From Clostridium sp. AM22-11AC (GTDB lineage: Bacteria; Bacillota; Clostridia; Lachnospirales; Lachnospiraceae), in the NCBI RefSeq assembly GCF_003473545.1, contig NZ_QUCM01000001.1, positions 310,001 to 374,000 on the forward strand: a DNA stretch of 64,000 nucleotides. The letters are read 5' to 3'. Below the pieces are notes generated by a model. The model was not told the origin of the DNA. It saw nothing but the letters and a program-made list of their open reading frames with translations, and ran no database searches. The position numbers were made by a program, and so were the translations under genes. Below, one piece after another: positions 53,791 through 61,564 of this stretch; the stretch's first letter is position 1; each line of letters starts with the position of its first letter.

Positions 53791-54465
53791 TCCGGGCAGC
53801 TTTTCTGGAAAACCGGCGCTGTTTTTGCTTCCAGCGACTGTATTGAGATCCATATTCACGGAAAAGGCGGACATGCTTCCACCCCGTTTCTGGCCATCAA
53901 TCCTATTTTGATCGCAGCTGAAATAATAAACAGCCTTCAGGGACTGGTATCCAGAGAATCCACCTATAATGTACCTGCTGTATTAACAGTCACCGGTATT
54001 ACTGCCGGAAATGGAGCTTATAACATTATCCCAAATTCTGCCACTATTGTAGGCGGTCTTCGTACCCAGAGTCTTGAAGTGCGCAGCCACCTGTTAAAAC
54101 GTATGGAAGAGATCAGTAAACAGTGTGCTGCCATGTACGGCGCAACTGCTGAAATGAAAGTTCCGTCCGGCTGCCCTCCGGTGATCAATGACCCAACTGT
54201 GACTGCCGATTTCATTACAGCAGCAAAAAAAGTCTTCCCGGCAGAGGATATCCTGGAACTGGATCATTCTTCCATGGGTGGAGAGGACTCTTCCTACTTC
54301 TTTACAGAAGTGCCTGGCTGTTATGCGTTTCTGTATAATTCCATTCCTTCTGATGATGGAAAGGAATATCCACACCATAATGGCCGTTTCTGCATTGACG
54401 ACTCCGTTCTGTATCTTGCCAGCGCTGTGTTTGCACAGGCAGTAGCAGACCAGATCTGTAAATGA
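53791..54465 (+). pseudogene. M20-family amidohydrolase, 5' half missing
   Basis: About 225 residues match the end of an M20 amidohydrolase (hippurate hydrolase/IAA-amino-acid hydrolase type). They begin at SGQLFWKTGAVFASSDC, continue through HIHGKGGHASTPF in the dimerisation domain, and end with HSSMGGEDSSYFF and HHNGRFCIDDSVL. The N-terminal metal-binding half is missing. Upstream in-frame codons to 53683 show no family similarity. Not expected to be catalytic. Confidence 0.8.
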
Positions 54466-54479
54466 ACTTTATTAAAACA

Positions 54480-54510
54480 GGCTGCAACGAGAATTATTCC
54501 CATTGCAGCC
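54480..54510 (+). terminator. terminator after the M20 remnant
   Basis: GGCTGCAA (54480-54487) pairs with TTGCAGCC (54503-54510), followed by GTATTTGT. Confidence 0.65.
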
Positions 54511-54624
54511 GTATTTGTCCCCTCTGATACCGGATTGCTACGTGCATTGCACTCCCGCAATCCTAAAAACATTCGTAATCCGCTCATTTTTCTTCAAAAA
54601 ATGGCTTCTTACTCATGTTTTGGC

Positions 54625-54690
54625 GGGTCCCAAGTTCAAAAATCCTACTGCAAGCAAGCTTGCGTCGGATTTCTGACCTTTTGACCCTGG
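54625..54690 (-). repeat. imperfect long palindrome downstream of the dehydratase gene
   Basis: Outer GGGTC/GACCC, then AAATCC/GGATTT, then GCAAGC-AA-GCTTGC core arms nest around 54658. No clear U-run follows. It may be a processing/termination structure or a copy of a dispersed palindromic repeat. Confidence 0.5.
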
Positions 54691-54705
54691 TATCATATTA
54701 TGTTA

Positions 54706-55851
54706 TCACCAGTCTTTTACAGACCCGTCAAAGGCCCTGCGGGCTGCATTGCTGCCACGCTCATTGGCCGGATACAGTTCTTCTGCATCATCTGCCAGTT
54801 CCACACCAATACCAGGTGCTTCCGGGATCAGCATGCATCCATTTTCAAAGCGCAGCGGTTCTTTTACCATCTTATCTTCTGCACCGTTTAAGCAGAAACC
54901 AGGCAGTTCCTGGATGCCAAGATTTGGAATGGAGGCACAGATCTGCAGGCATGCTGCTGTGGATACAGGTCCCAGTGGATTGTGGGGGATCACAAGGACG
55001 TCATGAGCCTCTGCCAGCGCGCAGATCTTCTTGCTGGTAGTGATACCGCCTACTGCACATACATCCGGGCGGACATACTGGCAGGCGTGACGTGCCATTA
55101 ATACCTCAAATTCACGCAGGTCGATAAAGCGCTCTCCAGTGGCAATGGGAACGCCCACTTTGGATGCAACCTCTGCCATGGTATCTACATTATCCGGCGG
55201 AACCGGATCTTCTAAGATCATAGGACGGTAAGGCTCTACTGCACGTCCAAATGCAACTGCCTCCGGCAGAGTCATGCCACGATGCACTTCCAGTACAAAG
55301 TCAAAATCATTTCCAACTGCTTCACGGCAGACACGTACCTTTTCTACTTCACGTTCAATACGGCTGGAATAAAATTCCCCTTTTCCATCTGGTGCGCTGA
55401 CCGGACCGTTGCAGAAGATTTTTGCAGCTGTAAAGCCCATTTCCTGCAACTGCTGATACTGCTTTGCAAGCTCATTGTTATCTTCTGTGAGATGCATAAC
55501 AGATGCATAAACGCGGACTTTTTCGCGGGTCTTTCCGCCTAAAAGCTCATAAACTGGAACTCCAAGTGCCTTACCCTTAATATCCCACAGTGCAATATCA
55601 ATAGCAGAAATAGCGCTCATAATAACAGAACCGCGGAAATACACGGAACGCAGGAAATTCTGGTTAAAATCCTCAATACGGAACGGATCTTTTCCGATCA
55701 GGTAATCTGCAAACTTTTCAATGGCTGCTGCTGTGGCCCGTAAATACCCCCAGTTACCAGCCTCGCCAAGACCTGTGATCCCGGCATCAGTATATATCTG
55801 TACAAACAGGTAATGCTTTGCAAAACGCAGCTTTACATCTGTAATCTTCAT
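54706..55851 (-). CDS. D-galactonate dehydratase-like enolase-superfamily enzyme
   Basis: A 381-residue mandelate-racemase-superfamily protein. Motifs: N-terminal cap with DAGITGLGEAG, KIFCNGP (lysine end), metal Asp/Glu in LEVHRGMTLPEA, EDPVPPDN, and ATGERFIDL, then PDVCAVGGIT and HNPLGPVSTAA. The VHRG and HNPLGP pair is characteristic of galactonate/gluconate-type dehydratases. These convert an aldonate to a 2-keto-3-deoxy acid. The start at 55851 has GAGGAG upstream. It is last in an operon with an esterase-like hydrolase and an SLC13 carrier. Confidence 0.85.
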   Translation of the reverse strand: MKITDVKLRFAKHYLFVQIYTDAGITGLGEAGNWGYLRATAAAIEKFADYLIGKDPFRIEDFNQNFLRSVYFRGSVIMSAISAIDIALWDIKGKALGVPVYELLGGKTREKVRVYASVMHLTEDNNELAKQYQQLQEMGFTAAKIFCNGPVSAPDGKGEFYSSRIEREVEKVRVCREAVGNDFDFVLEVHRGMTLPEAVAFGRAVEPYRPMILEDPVPPDNVDTMAEVASKVGVPIATGERFIDLREFEVLMARHACQYVRPDVCAVGGITTSKKICALAEAHDVLVIPHNPLGPVSTAACLQICASIPNLGIQELPGFCLNGAEDKMVKEPLRFENGCMLIPEAPGIGVELADDAEELYPANERGSNAARRAFDGSVKDW

Positions 55852-55893
55852 TGTCTTACTCCTCATATAATATCTTTTCTTTTGACATTTGTT

Positions 55894-56796
55894 CTATCTT
55901 AAATGCTCCTGAAAAAATTTGTACTGACGATCCAGTGCCCGTTCCCAGCCAGGTGTCCGGTTTGTAGTAAATCCATGCATAGCCTCTGTGATCCGCTGCA
56001 TTGTCACACAGACTCCGGCTTTTGCCAGACGCATTCCAAATGCTTCTGTATCATCTCTGAGGCTGTCTTCCCCGGCTGATATGATCAGACAGTCTGGAAA
56101 CGCGGCCAATGCCTGATCTTTGGCAAATGCAGGTGAACACAAAGGATCTGATGGATCTGCATCTCCTACATAAAAATCAGTGTACATTTTTTCTGTCTCC
56201 GCACGTTTTACCCAAAATGGATCTTTCTTCAGTTCTTCTGACAATCTTTCTACTGGATCTACGGTATTATCTGTAGGGAAATATTCCATTAATGCACAAC
56301 AAGGATGCAGTTCTTTCGTCTCCTCATTTTTGATCAGAACAGATGCTACTAAATTCCCTCCTGCACTATGTCCGGCAAGAATGATCTTTTCCTGGTCAAT
56401 TCCAAGTTCTGTACTATGTTCAAATGCATAACTTACGATCTCATAAGCTTCCTCTGCCGCAAAAGGAAATGGATTTTCCGGTGCAAGGCTGTAGTCAATA
56501 TCCCATACCAGGCAATTTAGTTGTTCCATGGCCCAGCAGCAATACCTGCGGTCCCGGTCTGTACGGCCTTTCAGAAATCCACCGCCATGAAAATTTAACA
56601 GCAGTGCAGCCTGTTCTGGTAAATTTTCTGGACGTTCTTCAAAAACATGCACCGTTTTTCCGTTTTTTGTGCGGATCCAAAGTTCTGTTTCTTTTCCCGG
56701 CAGCGCTGCAAGTTCTTCTTCGCTTACCGGACCAAACCGATCACGGCTGCGTACCATATCCGCAATTTCGATTTTTTCTTCCTGGGTCATAGCCAT
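55894..56796 (-). CDS. alpha/beta hydrolase (HSL/esterase type)
   Basis: A 300-residue hydrolase of the hormone-sensitive-lipase group. HGGGF forms the oxyanion hole, AGHSAGGN carries the nucleophile Ser, and Asp in AGEDSLRDD and His in EAMHGF complete the triad. The ATG at 56796 follows AAGGAG by 5 bp. In this operon it may hydrolyse a lactone or ester of the sugar acid that the dehydratase consumes. This is inferred from position only. Confidence 0.85.
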   Translation of the reverse strand: MAMTQEEKIEIADMVRSRDRFGPVSEEELAALPGKETELWIRTKNGKTVHVFEERPENLPEQAALLLNFHGGGFLKGRTDRDRRYCCWAMEQLNCLVWDIDYSLAPENPFPFAAEEAYEIVSYAFEHSTELGIDQEKIILAGHSAGGNLVASVLIKNEETKELHPCCALMEYFPTDNTVDPVERLSEELKKDPFWVKRAETEKMYTDFYVGDADPSDPLCSPAFAKDQALAAFPDCLIISAGEDSLRDDTEAFGMRLAKAGVCVTMQRITEAMHGFTTNRTPGWERALDRQYKFFQEHLR

Positions 56797-56814
56797 ATCC
56801 ACTCCTTCTTCTCT

Positions 56815-58110
56815 TTAAAATGCCGGAAATACGGTCATAGTATAAAAGATATAAATAAATGGCAGGATCAATGTGATCAAGGCACCGCTCTTAAAAATTG
56901 CCCTTAAGTCATAACCTCCATCTGCCATACACATAGGAACAGCCGGAGTTGCCATAGGTGTTAAAAATGCAGTCAGGGAACCTGCATTAACTAACAGTAC
57001 CAGTCCAACAGGGTTTGCGCCCAGCGCAGAACTTGTAAGCAGACAGATTGGAACAAATACTGCAGATACAGAACGGTTCAGCATAAACTGAGTAAGTACA
57101 AACGGGATCAGGAAAAACAGTGCGCCAAGAACATAATTGTTATGTGTTCCACCAACAGCTGATGCAAGGGTATTTCCGATCATATCGCCTGCACCGGTAT
57201 TTGTCAGTGCTGTTCCCAGAGCCAGTGCGCCTACAAACAACATCAGCATATCCCACGGAATGTCGCGCAGCGCAGCTTTCTGGTCTACAACACCAAATAA
57301 TACCATAAGAAGGCTTCCGGTCAATGCAACAGACCATGTAGCAAGATGTAACTGGCTGGAGAAAATGAGGCATAAGATCGTACCAAAGAAAATTGCGATT
57401 CCGATCTTGTCTACAACCGGACTGAGTTTCTGCTCCTGTTTTCCAGCATTTCTCTTTTCCAGGGCTTCAATAGGAACTACCGGTGTTTTAGGTGTGAATT
57501 TCGGTCCAATAAATAATGCCCAGAGAGGAACAATAATAAGGATCGGCCAGGTACCAATGGTAAAATCTACAGCACGGATACTCATATCAGTAAATCCGTA
57601 GGTTTCCATAAATCCGGTAAACTGTCCTGCCTGCTGGATAGCAGTAGATAGCGGCAGGATGCCGCAGCATGCCACACATACAACCATAACCGGGAACATG
57701 TACTGGGTACGGCTGTGACCAGTGTTGTCACAAAGAGCTGCCAGCAGGGGACTTACGATCGCATATACAACCATCGGACTGGCAATAAAGTTAGTCAGTA
57801 ATACAGCAATCAGGATATATCCAAAATAGGCTGTGAGAAAACTTCCTCTTGTCAATTTCATAATAGCATCACACATTCCATCTACCAGAGATGTGCGGCG
57901 GAAACCTGCCGCTACTATAAACATAGTTGCCATAAGCAGCGTATTAGCATTTGAAAAACCAGCCAGTGCGCCAGTTGCATCAATGCAGCCTGTAAAATAC
58001 AGTGCAGTCAGAGAGAGCATTGCTGTTAGCCACATTGGTATCTTATTCATCATATAGCTGACCAGAGTAGCTGCAAAGATCACCATACAGATCATCATTT
58101 GAGTATTCAT
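56815..58110 (-). CDS. SLC13/DASS-family anion permease
   Basis: A 431-residue protein with about eleven helices of the divalent anion:Na+ symporter (ArsB/CitMHS-like) group. Motifs: FSNANTLLMATMF, the paired TNFIASPMVVYAI re-entrant segment and MLNRSVSAVFVPICLL. DASS carriers take di- and tricarboxylates; here the sugar acid used by the downstream dehydratase is a likely cargo. First gene of the operon. The -10 TATAAT (58150..58145) has no good -35, which fits activator-dependent transcription by the divergent AraC protein. Confidence 0.85.
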   Translation of the reverse strand: MNTQMMICMVIFAATLVSYMMNKIPMWLTAMLSLTALYFTGCIDATGALAGFSNANTLLMATMFIVAAGFRRTSLVDGMCDAIMKLTRGSFLTAYFGYILIAVLLTNFIASPMVVYAIVSPLLAALCDNTGHSRTQYMFPVMVVCVACCGILPLSTAIQQAGQFTGFMETYGFTDMSIRAVDFTIGTWPILIIVPLWALFIGPKFTPKTPVVPIEALEKRNAGKQEQKLSPVVDKIGIAIFFGTILCLIFSSQLHLATWSVALTGSLLMVLFGVVDQKAALRDIPWDMLMLFVGALALGTALTNTGAGDMIGNTLASAVGGTHNNYVLGALFFLIPFVLTQFMLNRSVSAVFVPICLLTSSALGANPVGLVLLVNAGSLTAFLTPMATPAVPMCMADGGYDLRAIFKSGALITLILPFIYIFYTMTVFPAF

Positions 58111-58556
58111 ATTCTTTTCCCTTCCATTATTACATCATTATTAAATTATAGTCTGAAAACTCCATAAGCTTTTAGCTGCCCGGGCCGGGGCTCATTGTTG
58201 TTATGCTCATCCTAACAGAATGTGAATTTTTTGTCGCTGTGAATATTCGCAGCTTTTTACTGCACTCTGTTTTCCATTTTCCTCTTCTGCCCTCAGTCCC
58301 TACTGTCTTTTACCGTAAAAAATCCAAATATTTCCCCTGTTTATTTCGTCATTTTTTTGTCCTGATTCTTGTGCATTCTGCCAGTTTCCAAGGTTTTTCT
58401 TTTGTATTTAAGGAAAAACAATCGTTGACACAGGCCACATTAAACAGTATTCTGAAATCAGGTTTAAAATCTGGATCGTATCTTTTCTAAATTTTACAAC
58501 AGGGAAAATGTTTGGATTTTGAAAAATAAAATTTTAGAGAATAAAAAGGAGCCCCT
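58111..58556. promoter_or_regulatory. divergent control region of SLC13 operon and AraC gene
   Basis: Plus-strand TTGACA (58425-58430), 17 bp, TATTCT (58448-58453) is a strong promoter for the AraC gene, with a 104-bp leader. Minus-strand TATAAT lies at 58150..58145 for the SLC13 operon. No coding frame is credible. Direct AraC binding repeats are not obvious by eye. Confidence 0.6.
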
Positions 58557-59495
58557 ATGGAAGAAACTTATTATGAAATGGATCTGCCCCGTGAAAATAT
58601 CCACCTGCGCTGCTTTGCACACAGCATTATGAATTACCGTTATCACTGGCACCCGGATGAATATGAGCTGAGCATCGTTCTTAAAGGCAACCAGGAATAC
58701 TGCCGTGGTACAGAAACACACTCTCTTTTTGAAGATGACCTTATCCTGACAGCACCAGGCAACGGCCACGCCTCCATGCGCCAGCAGCCTGACACCCGGG
58801 CTCTGGTCCTGCATTTTCCGTCAAATGCATTAAAACTTTTAGTTAAAAAGGGATATATTTACCAGTTTCCCTCCTGTCTTTCCAATGAAAACAACCGTTA
58901 CGAAGAACGTTTCTGCCGCATCCGCTTTTATGCCAGCCAGATCTGGCAGTCACTAGAATGTGGCGGTACCTATGCCCAGTTAAGTGCAAAAGCAAACCTG
59001 GAGCTGCTCCTTATCACACTTTTTACAGAATTTGATCCCCAACAGATCAATCTGATCTCTGAAGAAGACAAACGACGCGCTACGATCCATCTTCTCCTCA
59101 GTTATGTAGAGGAACATTATGCAGAAAAATTATCCCTGGAGGATCTGGCAGACTACGCCCAGTACAACCGGACCTATGTTTCAACTCTATTTAAACAAAT
59201 GGTAGGTATCAATTTCCACGAATATCTTACAAGAGTAAGATTTCAGCATGCCTTAAATGACCTGACCTACACCAGGGATAACCTGACGGACATTGCATTA
59301 AAAAATGGCTTTCCTGATCTAAAGACTCTCACTGCCCGTTTCCGTTCCACCTTCCAGCGCACTCCCGCCCAGTACCGGGCGGCGTTAAAACCAGATGAAG
59401 TGCTCTATGATAAAGTGCGGCAGTTCTTAGATCCACAGGATATGGTGCTGAGAAAAAAACTGGGGGAATACGCAAAAACCGGAATAATAAAATAG
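58557..59495 (+). CDS. AraC-family transcriptional regulator
   Basis: A 312-residue regulator. It has a cupin-like sensory domain (HWHPDEYELSIVLKG; TAPGNGHASM) and a C-terminal double HTH (LSLEDLADYAQYNRTYVSTLFK and NLTDIALKNGFPDLKTLTARFR) ending in the RTPAQYR recognition block. AAGGAG lies 7 bp before the ATG. It is divergent from the SLC13-hydrolase-dehydratase operon and next to uxaB. It is likely an activator responding to a sugar acid. Confidence 0.92.
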   Translation: MEETYYEMDLPRENIHLRCFAHSIMNYRYHWHPDEYELSIVLKGNQEYCRGTETHSLFEDDLILTAPGNGHASMRQQPDTRALVLHFPSNALKLLVKKGYIYQFPSCLSNENNRYEERFCRIRFYASQIWQSLECGGTYAQLSAKANLELLLITLFTEFDPQQINLISEEDKRRATIHLLLSYVEEHYAEKLSLEDLADYAQYNRTYVSTLFKQMVGINFHEYLTRVRFQHALNDLTYTRDNLTDIALKNGFPDLKTLTARFRSTFQRTPAQYRAALKPDEVLYDKVRQFLDPQDMVLRKKLGEYAKTGIIK

Positions 59496-59515
59496 TATTC
59501 TGAAATCCTTACAAA

Positions 59516-59543
59516 AAGGGCTGCCCATTTTCGGACAGCCCCT
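59516..59543. terminator. bidirectional terminator between AraC gene and uxaB
   Basis: GGGCTG (59518-59523) pairs with CAGCCC (59536-59541), extended by an AA/TT pair. TTTTT follows on the minus strand and a T-rich run on the plus, between convergent genes. Confidence 0.75.
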
Positions 59544-59599
59544 TCATTTCTTAAATAATGTATAGATTTTATATCAAATAAGACCTATATTCTTCCATT

Positions 59600-61099
59600 T
59601 TACAGGCAGCTAGCATATGCAGCCTTAGCGCCTTTTTCACGGATCAGCTTCAGGTCAGCTGCAACCTTAGCTTCCAGACCTTCGATCTGGGTCAGATCCT
59701 GATCCCACATCTTTTCATTGGTCAGAACTGCGTGTACCAGTTCTTCTGCAGAAGCATCCTTGTGATCGTTGTAGAATTCCAGTACCCAACGGTCATCACT
59801 TACAGTGTACTCGTTGCCAGCCGGACGCTTGCAAACCAGACCTGCATCTGTAAGAGACTGGATATCATTGCTGTAGAATGCGATGTATGCAGCCAGTGAC
59901 ATGGTCAGGCACTCTGGCAGAGCACCTTTTTCCTTGATGTATTCCAGGAAGGAAGGCATATTTCTTGCTTTCCACTTAGAGGTGGAGTTTAAGGAAATGC
60001 TCATCAGTTCATGGTTTACAAATGGGTTGTTGAAACGATCAGATACAGCTGCTGCAAAGTTTAACAGATCGTTCTTGTCCAGTGGCAGGGTTGGGATAAC
60101 TTCATCGTAAAGCATCTTGTTCATGAAGCCCTTGATGGTCTCATCGTTCATGCAGTCACGAACAATGTTCTCGCCAGCCAGGTAAGCACCCAGAACGAAA
60201 CCTGTATGAGCGCCGTTTAAGATACGAACTTTTCTCTTCTTGTATGGGCTCATATCCGGAGTAACGAATACCTTGTCTAACAGACCAGCCTTCTTAAATG
60301 GCAGTACGTCATTTAACTTCTCATCGCCTTCGATTACCCAAACGCCGAATACTTCACCAACGTCGGTCAGAGGATCTTCGTAGCCGTTCTTTGCATCCAG
60401 AGCCTTAACTTCTTCTGCGTCACGGATACGTCCTGGAACGATACGGTCTACTAAGGAACCACAGAAAATGCAGTCTTCATTTACATACTTCTTGAAGTCA
60501 GCGCCCAGTTCCCACTGATCAATGTACTGGTTTACGCACTTTAACAGTTCTTTACCGTTGTTGTCGATCAGCTCGCAAGCCAGCATGATAATTCCTGGCT
60601 TACCAGCCTGGAAACGATGATACAGAACCTGGGTCAGCTTTCCCGGGAAGCTTGCCGGTGGGCAGTCATCCTTCTTACAGGATGGATCATACTGGATACC
60701 AGCCTCAGTTGTGTTGGAAACGATGATCTGCAGATCGTCGCTTGCAGCAACTTCCATCATCTTATCGTAATCAGCTTTCTCATATGGATTTAAGCAGTTA
60801 GCAACGCTGGAGATCACACGCTTGTCATCTACCTTCTTGCCGTTTTCGCTTCCACGCAGGTACAGAGTGTACAGACCTTCCTGCTCATTGATCATCTTTG
60901 AAAGACCTGGTGCGATTGGCTGTACCAGGCAGCATTTGCCGTTCCATCCGGCTTTCTCGTTTGCAAGGTCAAACCAGTAATCTACGAATGCGCGAAGGAA
61001 GTTTCCCTCACCAAACTGTAAAACCTTCACCGGAGCATCCTCCAGGATATAGCCATCGTAACCGGATTTCTTTAATACATCATAATTCAGAAGTGCCAT
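59600..61099 (-). CDS. uxaB: tagaturonate reductase (altronate oxidoreductase)
   Basis: A 499-residue mannitol-dehydrogenase-superfamily enzyme that reduces tagaturonate to altronate with NADH in galacturonate degradation. The Rossmann motif is VLQFGEGNFLRAFVDYWFD. The catalytic region includes RKVRILNGAHTGFVLGAYLAG (part RILNGAHTGFVLG, with the family Lys/Asn/His). Motifs and length favour UxaB over mannitol or fructuronate enzymes. No uxaA or uxaC is in the window. Two palindromic operators and a promoter lie upstream, suggesting hexuronate control. Confidence 0.88.
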   Translation of the reverse strand: MALLNYDVLKKSGYDGYILEDAPVKVLQFGEGNFLRAFVDYWFDLANEKAGWNGKCCLVQPIAPGLSKMINEQEGLYTLYLRGSENGKKVDDKRVISSVANCLNPYEKADYDKMMEVAASDDLQIIVSNTTEAGIQYDPSCKKDDCPPASFPGKLTQVLYHRFQAGKPGIIMLACELIDNNGKELLKCVNQYIDQWELGADFKKYVNEDCIFCGSLVDRIVPGRIRDAEEVKALDAKNGYEDPLTDVGEVFGVWVIEGDEKLNDVLPFKKAGLLDKVFVTPDMSPYKKRKVRILNGAHTGFVLGAYLAGENIVRDCMNDETIKGFMNKMLYDEVIPTLPLDKNDLLNFAAAVSDRFNNPFVNHELMSISLNSTSKWKARNMPSFLEYIKEKGALPECLTMSLAAYIAFYSNDIQSLTDAGLVCKRPAGNEYTVSDDRWVLEFYNDHKDASAEELVHAVLTNEKMWDQDLTQIEGLEAKVAADLKLIREKGAKAAYASCL

Positions 61100-61229
61100 A
61101 ATTTAATATTCTCCTTTCCTATGCGGATCATTCCCTGATATTGTTTCCTGTTTCGCTTTCTGGACTCTTCCGGAATTTTCCGGAAACCATTTCCTTTCCG
61201 AAACCCCGGAAATGTCCTCTCTGAATTGC

Positions 61230-61301
61230 AGTATACCACACTTTTTCTACTTTTCAAATACAAAATTGTAAATACTTACATAAATTTTGTAAACGCTTAC
61301 A
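61230..61301 (-). promoter_or_regulatory. uxaB promoter with two palindromic operators
   Basis: Minus-strand TTGAAA (61257..61252), 16 bp, TATACT (61235..61230). Upstream are TGTAAATACTTACA (61267-61280) and TGTAAACGCTTACA (61288-61301), 21 bp apart, so on the same helix face. The second fits the CcpA cre pattern and also LacI-family hexuronate operators. The upstream position suggests activation or cooperative control. Confidence 0.6.
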
Positions 61302-61421
61302 TTTTCTGCTGTTTTTCCTGGAAAATGCCGGGGATTTTCCTTTCGAAATGCCTTTATATCTGTGTTTCAAATGATCATCTTCATTTTTTGTATGAGATAT
61401 GAAAAATGTTAATTAAAAATA

Positions 61422-61462
61422 ACGAACACACATTAATTCATATAAAAATAATGTGTGTTCGT
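61422..61462 (-). terminator. terminator of the surface-protein gene
   Basis: ACGAACACACATTA (61422-61435) pairs perfectly with TAATGTGTGTTCGT (61449-61462). On the minus strand TATTTTTAATT follows. It lies about 100 bp after the stop codon. Nothing else is visible in 61302-61564. Confidence 0.7.
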
Positions 61463-61564
61463 CAAATAAATTATTTAATGCTTCATGAAAATATTCCAGG
61501 AATATATTACTATAAGTCGTGCCCTATATGATATTAACTCTTTTCATGCGCACCTCTGACCATT

